DNA from: Candidatus Magasanikiibacteriota bacterium
GTDB taxonomy: Bacteria > Patescibacteriota > Patescibacteriia > Magasanikbacterales > 2-02-FULL-50-9b
Direction: 5' to 3'
DNA length: 11,361 bases
NCBI GenBank assembly: GCA_026396555.1
Contig: JAPLWO010000042.1
Coordinates: 1 to 11,361 of the forward strand
The notes beneath the pieces were generated by a model. That model was not told the DNA's origin, did not search any database, and worked only from the letters and a program-made list of their open reading frames with translations. The stretch's first letter is position 1. The number at the start of each line of letters is the position of its first letter. The position numbers and the translations under genes are program-made. Positions 8,011 through 11,361 of the stretch are shown in pieces.

Positions 8011-9932
8011 GTTAATGCCTCACCGCGTTTTTCAATGCTCGTAAACCAACGTTGAAAATCCTCACTCCAATCATGATTTGGAAATGTTTTTTTAATTTGC
8101 TGTTCAAGTGCAAATGACTGTTTTGTATCACCTGAAATATCGAGCATAAGTGCATAATTAACTTGTGCTTCACCTAAATCAGGCTGACGATCCGCAAAAT
8201 TTTTCAACAACACAAGCGCATCTTGAATTTTCCCTAATTCACGCAAAGAATCTGCGAGTTGAAATAATGCTGCAGCACGATCTGGATTTATCGCAAGAGC
8301 TTTTTCCTGCATCAAACGCGATTGTTCAAACCATACTAAATTATTCGGTGTCAACCCTGAACTTGCATACGTGTTTGCCCACGTAGCCGCAACAAAATAC
8401 TGATCTGGCGATGCGACGCGCGTCGCAAACACATTAAAAACAGGAATTACAATTTCACGTAAATAGCGATCGTAGCTTGGTGCTAAACCAACATCAAGCG
8501 GCGGCATGCTTACTCGAAATAATTCAACCGCAATATCGGCGCTAAATGGCAACCAGCGAGGTGTAATGAGCGGTCCATTTGTAGGAATTTTAGTAAATGC
8601 ACCACGCACACTCACCTGCTGCGCTTGAAACAAAAGCCGCGCATTATATGGTAGTGTAATAATAATCACTGCACACGAAATTACAACAATACCCGCAATA
8701 ATTACCCAACCTGGAAACAAAATTCTTTCATGCATTTTTGCGTTCGATTTTGGATCTAACGAACATGCGATCATGTAACACAACGGAACGAGAGTCCAAA
8801 CCATAAATGGTGTCGTCGCAAATAATACAAAAAGTGCGACAAATGTCCCCCGTGCAAGTGATGTTTTAAGAGTTCTATAAACAATAATTCCCCACATAGA
8901 CAGCAGCAGAAGTGCTATCAACCCGCCCTTAAGTGCAAGGTCAACAAAAACAGAATGAGTCGAATCAAAAATTTCTGTGTATGAAATTACAGTCACTGAA
9001 TTATTTAATCGATCAATTTCATTTCGTGCCTCTGTTACACCCAATCCAAAAAAAGGATGTTGTTTTAATGTGGGAACTGCGGACTTCCAAAGCATCAGTC
9101 GCGTCGTAACAGTACTCATGCGTGGTAGCGATATCTTCCGTAAAACAACAAACCCCGCACTTGCAGCGCCCGCTACAAATAGCGCGCCGATAATTATAAT
9201 TTTTGTCCTATACGAAATTTTTTTCGACTCTAGTCCCCACAAATACACTAATCCACCAACAATTGCAGCAAGAAATGCACCGCGCGCGTCCGTTTTATAA
9301 ATCAACACAGCCGCAGTTAATGTTGAAATAACGAAAATATAATTATTCTGTACTCGCAACGCAAACCATGGAACGAATAATAAAATTCCTGCCAAATATA
9401 GTGGATTTCCAACAGTTCCTGCGAGACGCCCCGGAGCAATGGGGCTCACCAGCAAATCTAGGCCAATTTGTTGAAATATTGCAGCTGAAAAAATAGTGGC
9501 AAGTGCGATCACTGCTAAAATTTTGCGTTCACTTTTTACAAAAAAAACGTCATGCAACCATGCTGCCATACACACCATGCCAATCAGCCATGAAATATGG
9601 AAAAACAAACCGTCAGTTCGCTGCAAAGAGCCCCACCACAGATCATTCGCCGTGCTGCCAGCGAAAATACTTCTCACCATGATCCACAAAATAAAAAGCG
9701 CATACACAGCTATCACAGGATGCTGAGCTAAATCAAAAACATTCTTTTTAAAATGCTCATCTTTTTTAATACAAATAGTCGTTGAAATAAGCATCCCCAA
9801 CATACCAAAAGCCCATGCAACTACATGTCCAACCGAGTATGGAAAATAAAATCCGCCAAGCGTAAAAAAAGGACTGCACAAAAAAAGTGTGAGCGATGAA
9901 AAAAAGATTTTAGATATAGTTGTATGTGTCAT
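7992..9932 (-). CDS. O-antigen ligase/polymerase (Wzy_C) superfamily membrane protein with C-terminal TPR domain, paralogue E
   Basis: A 646-residue multispanning protein, the most divergent of the four. Motifs are FYFPYSVG (28-35), LWWGSLQRTDG (98-108), RLAGTVGNPLYL (169-180), TDARGA (214-219), loop TTRLMLWKSA (276-285), FFGLGV (294-299) and DSTHSVFVD (323-331). The loop His is kept but the usual HN is HS and the preceding DKP is absent. The last membrane segment is near 407-427. The tail has TPR-like helices at about 532-600 (ALAINPDRAAALFQLADSLRELGKIQDAL). I start it at the ATG at 9932: the same open frame runs back to 10049, but those 39 extra residues would cross the terminator and the end of the upstream gene, and a promoter sits right above 9932. 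The TAG stop lies inside the convergent paralogue D. No Shine-Dalgarno is seen. Confidence 0.9.
   Translation of the reverse strand: MTHTTISKIFFSSLTLFLCSPFFTLGGFYFPYSVGHVVAWAFGMLGMLISTTICIKKDEHFKKNVFDLAQHPVIAVYALFILWIMVRSIFAGSTANDLWWGSLQRTDGLFFHISWLIGMVCMAAWLHDVFFVKSERKILAVIALATIFSAAIFQQIGLDLLVSPIAPGRLAGTVGNPLYLAGILLFVPWFALRVQNNYIFVISTLTAAVLIYKTDARGAFLAAIVGGLVYLWGLESKKISYRTKIIIIGALFVAGAASAGFVVLRKISLPRMSTVTTRLMLWKSAVPTLKQHPFFGLGVTEARNEIDRLNNSVTVISYTEIFDSTHSVFVDLALKGGLIALLLLSMWGIIVYRTLKTSLARGTFVALFVLFATTPFMVWTLVPLCYMIACSLDPKSNAKMHERILFPGWVIIAGIVVISCAVIIITLPYNARLLFQAQQVSVRGAFTKIPTNGPLITPRWLPFSADIAVELFRVSMPPLDVGLAPSYDRYLREIVIPVFNVFATRVASPDQYFVAATWANTYASSGLTPNNLVWFEQSRLMQEKALAINPDRAAALFQLADSLRELGKIQDALVLLKNFADRQPDLGEAQVNYALMLDISGDTKQSFALEQQIKKTFPNHDWSEDFQRWFTSIEKRGEALTQVPSK
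8001..8032 (+). terminator. Weak possible terminator at the end of paralogue D
   Basis: CGG (8001-8003) and TGAG (8008-8011) can pair with CTCA (8019-8022) and CCG (8023-8025) around a 7-base loop, with a 4-base bulge on the left arm. The hairpin is followed two bases later by five T residues. It overlaps the stop codon of D and lies inside the 3' end of the convergent gene E. The stem is short and bulged, so this is tentative. Confidence 0.22.
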
Positions 9933-9941
9933 AGTTGCTCT

Positions 9942-9970
9942 AGTGTAATTGAAAAAAAAAGAACCGGCAA
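9942..9970 (-). promoter_or_regulatory. Promoter for ligase paralogue E, overlapping a terminator
   Basis: On the minus strand TTGCCG (9970-9965) and TACACT (9947-9942) are 17 bases apart. The ATG at 9932 begins 9 bases after the -10, giving a leader of only 2-3 bases if initiation is at the usual distance. The -35 shares bases with the descending arm of the upstream terminator hairpin, and the spacer contains its T-run. Confidence 0.5.
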
Positions 9971-10006
9971 GCGCGCGTGAAGTTGATTTCACTACGCACC
10001 TGCCGG
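9952..10006 (-). terminator. Rho-independent terminator of the cysteine-rich protein gene
   Basis: Read on the minus strand, CCGGCA (10006-10001) pairs with TGCCGG (9969-9964), and a second inner stem pairs GTGAA with TTCAC around a 6-base loop, with a short GCG/CGC helix and bulges between. Directly after the stem come two T and a C, then nine T residues (9960-9952). It lies 25 bases past the TAA stop at 10033-10031, which is the expected place. Confidence 0.7.
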
Positions 10007-10030
10007 AGTTTCTAACATGCCTTTCAAGAC

Positions 10031-11361
10031 TTAGAGAACGGGCACACAACCAACGGGGGCAACGAGTACCGGCCCCCAGACCGGTCCTGCACCAATCTGC
10101 AAACCCTTGTAATCCGTTTTCTCGCTAAATCGCAACGCTGCCGCACTGTCCGTTACCGTCATCGACACTGACTTCACCAAGGGATTTACTTGAAACACCG
10201 GTGAAAGTACGTCAAAGGTCAGCACGGATCCTTGCAAATCCAGCGTTTCCCATGACTCTGTATCGCCGCTCTGATTGCTCTGCCAGTTTGCCCACTTGAA
10301 CGAAATCTTGAGCTGGGTCCCGGGGGCAATCTTGTAAACCTCCCGCACCTTGTTCAAGTCAAGCATCGCCCACTCATAGTGGTACGCGGGTGTTTGATAT
10401 GCACACCACGAGCATAGGGTGTACGGGTCTTTAAACGCACCGGAAGACAGGCCTCCACAATAAACGGTAAGTAAATCAGAATGTGTCCATTCAACTGGTA
10501 GCGCCTGATCCAGCGCATACGTATAGTACACGTATCCTTGCGGATACACGCACCCGACGGCCGCAACACACGTATCTGACGTACACGCATCACCATCATT
10601 GCATACGACGGCCGTTCCTGGCACACATGCTGAACTGTCACAATTGTCTCCAGCCGTACACGCATTTCCATCTTCGCATGTTGCACTATTAGGCAAATGA
10701 ACGCAGTTTTTGACAGCGTCACACGAATCGTCCGTGCATACATTCGCGTCGTCGCAATTGAGCGGACCCTTATTCGCACACAGCTTATTCGCACAACCAT
10801 CGCCGATAGTACACTCATCGTCATCTGTACACGTAGCGCTATTCGCAACATTCACACATCCATTTGTCGTATTACATGAGTCGTCTGTGCACACATTTGC
10901 GTCAACACAATTGATCAGCAGACCAGCGCATGACGCATCTGGCGCACACAGATCGTTTGAGGTACACGCATCTTTGTCATCACACACTGACGCAACAGTA
11001 ATATGCGAACAGCCGGTCAAGCCGCACGAATCAAGTGTGCAGGCGTTGCCGTCGTCGCAATTAACTGGCGTCCCGTCACACACAGCAGACATGTCACATT
11101 CATCGTTTTCAGTGCATACGTTTTCATCGCTGCACGTCGTACCATTAGACAGGTGCACACAGCCGCTAGCCGTATCACATGAGTCGTCTGTACAGATGTT
11201 AGTGTCAACACAGCTGATGAGAGTTCCTTCACAAGCAGCTGATGCATTACACACATCGTTCAATGTACACGCGTTACCGTCGTTACATGCCGCTGGAACT
11301 GAAATGTTCGAACAGCCGACATTTGTGACGCAAAAATCAAACGTACACAGATTTCCATCGT
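10031..11361 (-). CDS. Cysteine-rich CTDC-repeat protein, C-terminal part (5' end off window)
   Basis: The open frame enters from the right edge: codons from 11359 to the TAA at 10033-10031 give 442 residues with no stop. A TTG at 11263 is not a credible start, because the same repeat pattern continues upstream of it. About residues 1-274 are eleven visible units with a C-T-x(1-2)-D-x-C core, resembling the Dictyostelium CTDC repeat family (Pfam Dicty_CTDC), also known from bacterial extracellular proteins. The many regularly spaced Cys imply disulfides and an extracytoplasmic location. The last ~168 residues have few Cys, many aromatic and alternating hydrophobic residues (LKISFKWANW, SVSMTVTDS), suggesting a beta-sandwich-like domain I cannot name. 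It ends in GCVPVL with no membrane anchor or sorting motif visible. The signal peptide would be outside the window. A terminator follows, so it is transcribed separately from paralogue E. Function is unknown; adhesion or a glycosylated surface protein are only guesses. Confidence 0.85.
   Translation of the reverse strand, partial: DGNLCTFDFCVTNVGCSNISVPAACNDGNACTLNDVCNASAACEGTLISCVDTNICTDDSCDTASGCVHLSNGTTCSDENVCTENDECDMSAVCDGTPVNCDDGNACTLDSCGLTGCSHITVASVCDDKDACTSNDLCAPDASCAGLLINCVDANVCTDDSCNTTNGCVNVANSATCTDDDECTIGDGCANKLCANKGPLNCDDANVCTDDSCDAVKNCVHLPNSATCEDGNACTAGDNCDSSACVPGTAVVCNDGDACTSDTCVAAVGCVYPQGYVYYTYALDQALPVEWTHSDLLTVYCGGLSSGAFKDPYTLCSWCAYQTPAYHYEWAMLDLNKVREVYKIAPGTQLKISFKWANWQSNQSGDTESWETLDLQGSVLTFDVLSPVFQVNPLVKSVSMTVTDSAAALRFSEKTDYKGLQIGAGPVWGPVLVAPVGCVPVL
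10538..11361 (-). repeat. Coding tandem repeat, 50-52-residue (about 150-base) period, at least five periods
   Basis: The first Cys of each short-type core CTxDxC falls at 11347, 11194, 11041, 10891, 10735 and 10585, i.e. steps of 153, 153, 150, 156 and 150 bases. Between them sits a long-type core CTxxDxC with the same period. Near-identical DNA is still visible: the 15-base string acatgagtcgtctgt occurs at 10874-10888 and 11177-11191, exactly two periods apart (303 bases). The array continues past the window edge. This is protein-coding repetition, not a CRISPR array. Confidence 0.88.

Noticed and set aside
9933..10049. N-terminal extension of paralogue E to 10049
   Set aside because: The frame is open, but the extra 39 residues cross the terminator hairpin and overlap the end of the cysteine-rich gene. 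They are not hydrophobic or motif-bearing, and a promoter lies directly above the ATG at 9932.
10354..10879. Several open frames of 60-165 codons over the cysteine-rich gene, including an Arg-rich one
   Set aside because: They are shadows produced by the repetitive codon pattern of the real gene in other frames, with no independent start signals or family resemblance.
11261..11263. TTG at 11263 as the start of the cysteine-rich gene
   Set aside because: The reading frame and the same Cys-repeat pattern continue upstream to the window edge, so the gene is 5'-truncated by the window.
10538..11361. Regularly spaced short DNA repeats that could suggest a CRISPR array
   Set aside because: Repeats are degenerate at third codon positions, the period is about 150 bases, and they encode a continuous Cys-rich protein.
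1..11361. Recoding of TGA (as in Gracilibacteria or SR1)
   Set aside because: TGA ends the glycosyltransferase and paralogue D at sensible family lengths, Trp is encoded by TGG, and TAA and TAG are used too, so the standard bacterial code fits.
1..11361. tRNA, rRNA, insertion sequence or integrase signatures
   Set aside because: I saw no cloverleaf-like sequence, transposase motif or terminal inverted repeats in the short gaps. All other space is occupied by confident genes.

Overview
The window is a compact, gene-dense stretch of bacterial DNA. It holds seven genes, two of them cut by the window edges, and no non-coding gap longer than about 100 bases. Most of it is surface-glycan machinery: a nucleotide-sugar dehydrogenase (UDP-glucose/GDP-mannose dehydrogenase family), a GT4 glycosyltransferase and four different paralogues of the O-antigen ligase/polymerase (Wzy_C) superfamily. 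Each paralogue is a multispanning membrane protein with a C-terminal TPR-like tail. At the right end is the C-terminal part of a large cysteine-rich repeat protein that is presumably secreted.

Layout, left to right. Positions 1-5911 form a minus-strand gene block with gaps of 2 to about 50 bases. In transcription order it is ligase paralogue C (5911-3788), ligase paralogue B (3785-1572), GT4 glycosyltransferase (1559-396) and the dehydrogenase (348 to beyond position 1). Positions 5912-6003 are a 92-base divergent promoter region with good -35/-10 pairs on both strands. Paralogue D (6004-8010, plus strand) converges with, and overlaps by 19 bases, paralogue E (9932-7992, minus strand). Positions 9933-10030 hold an intrinsic terminator for the cysteine-rich gene, and its base overlaps the promoter of paralogue E. 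Positions 10031-11361 are the cysteine-rich protein gene, which enters from the right edge.

How the genes may work together (inference). The dehydrogenase would supply a uronic-acid type sugar nucleotide, and the GT4 enzyme would help build a lipid-linked glycan on the cytoplasmic face. One or more of the four membrane ligases would then polymerise it or transfer it to an acceptor outside the membrane. Counting hydrophobic segments by eye in paralogue B gives 13, which would put both the conserved His loop and the TPR tail outside the cytoplasm. The tail is therefore a candidate acceptor-recognition domain.

Organism. There is no taxonomic marker. The pattern fits a Patescibacteria/CPR lineage (for example Uhrbacteria- or Magasanikbacteria-like), but this is only a moderate-confidence guess. 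The clues are moderately AT-rich DNA, tight packing, no recognisable Shine-Dalgarno at any of the six visible starts, -10 boxes only 9-21 bases from start codons, several Wzy_C-TPR proteins in a row, and a CTDC-type cysteine-repeat protein. TAA, TAG and TGA are all used as stops, so the code looks standard. If it is a CPR organism without LPS, 'O-antigen ligase' is a family name only; protein O-glycosylation or attachment of another surface polymer is more plausible.
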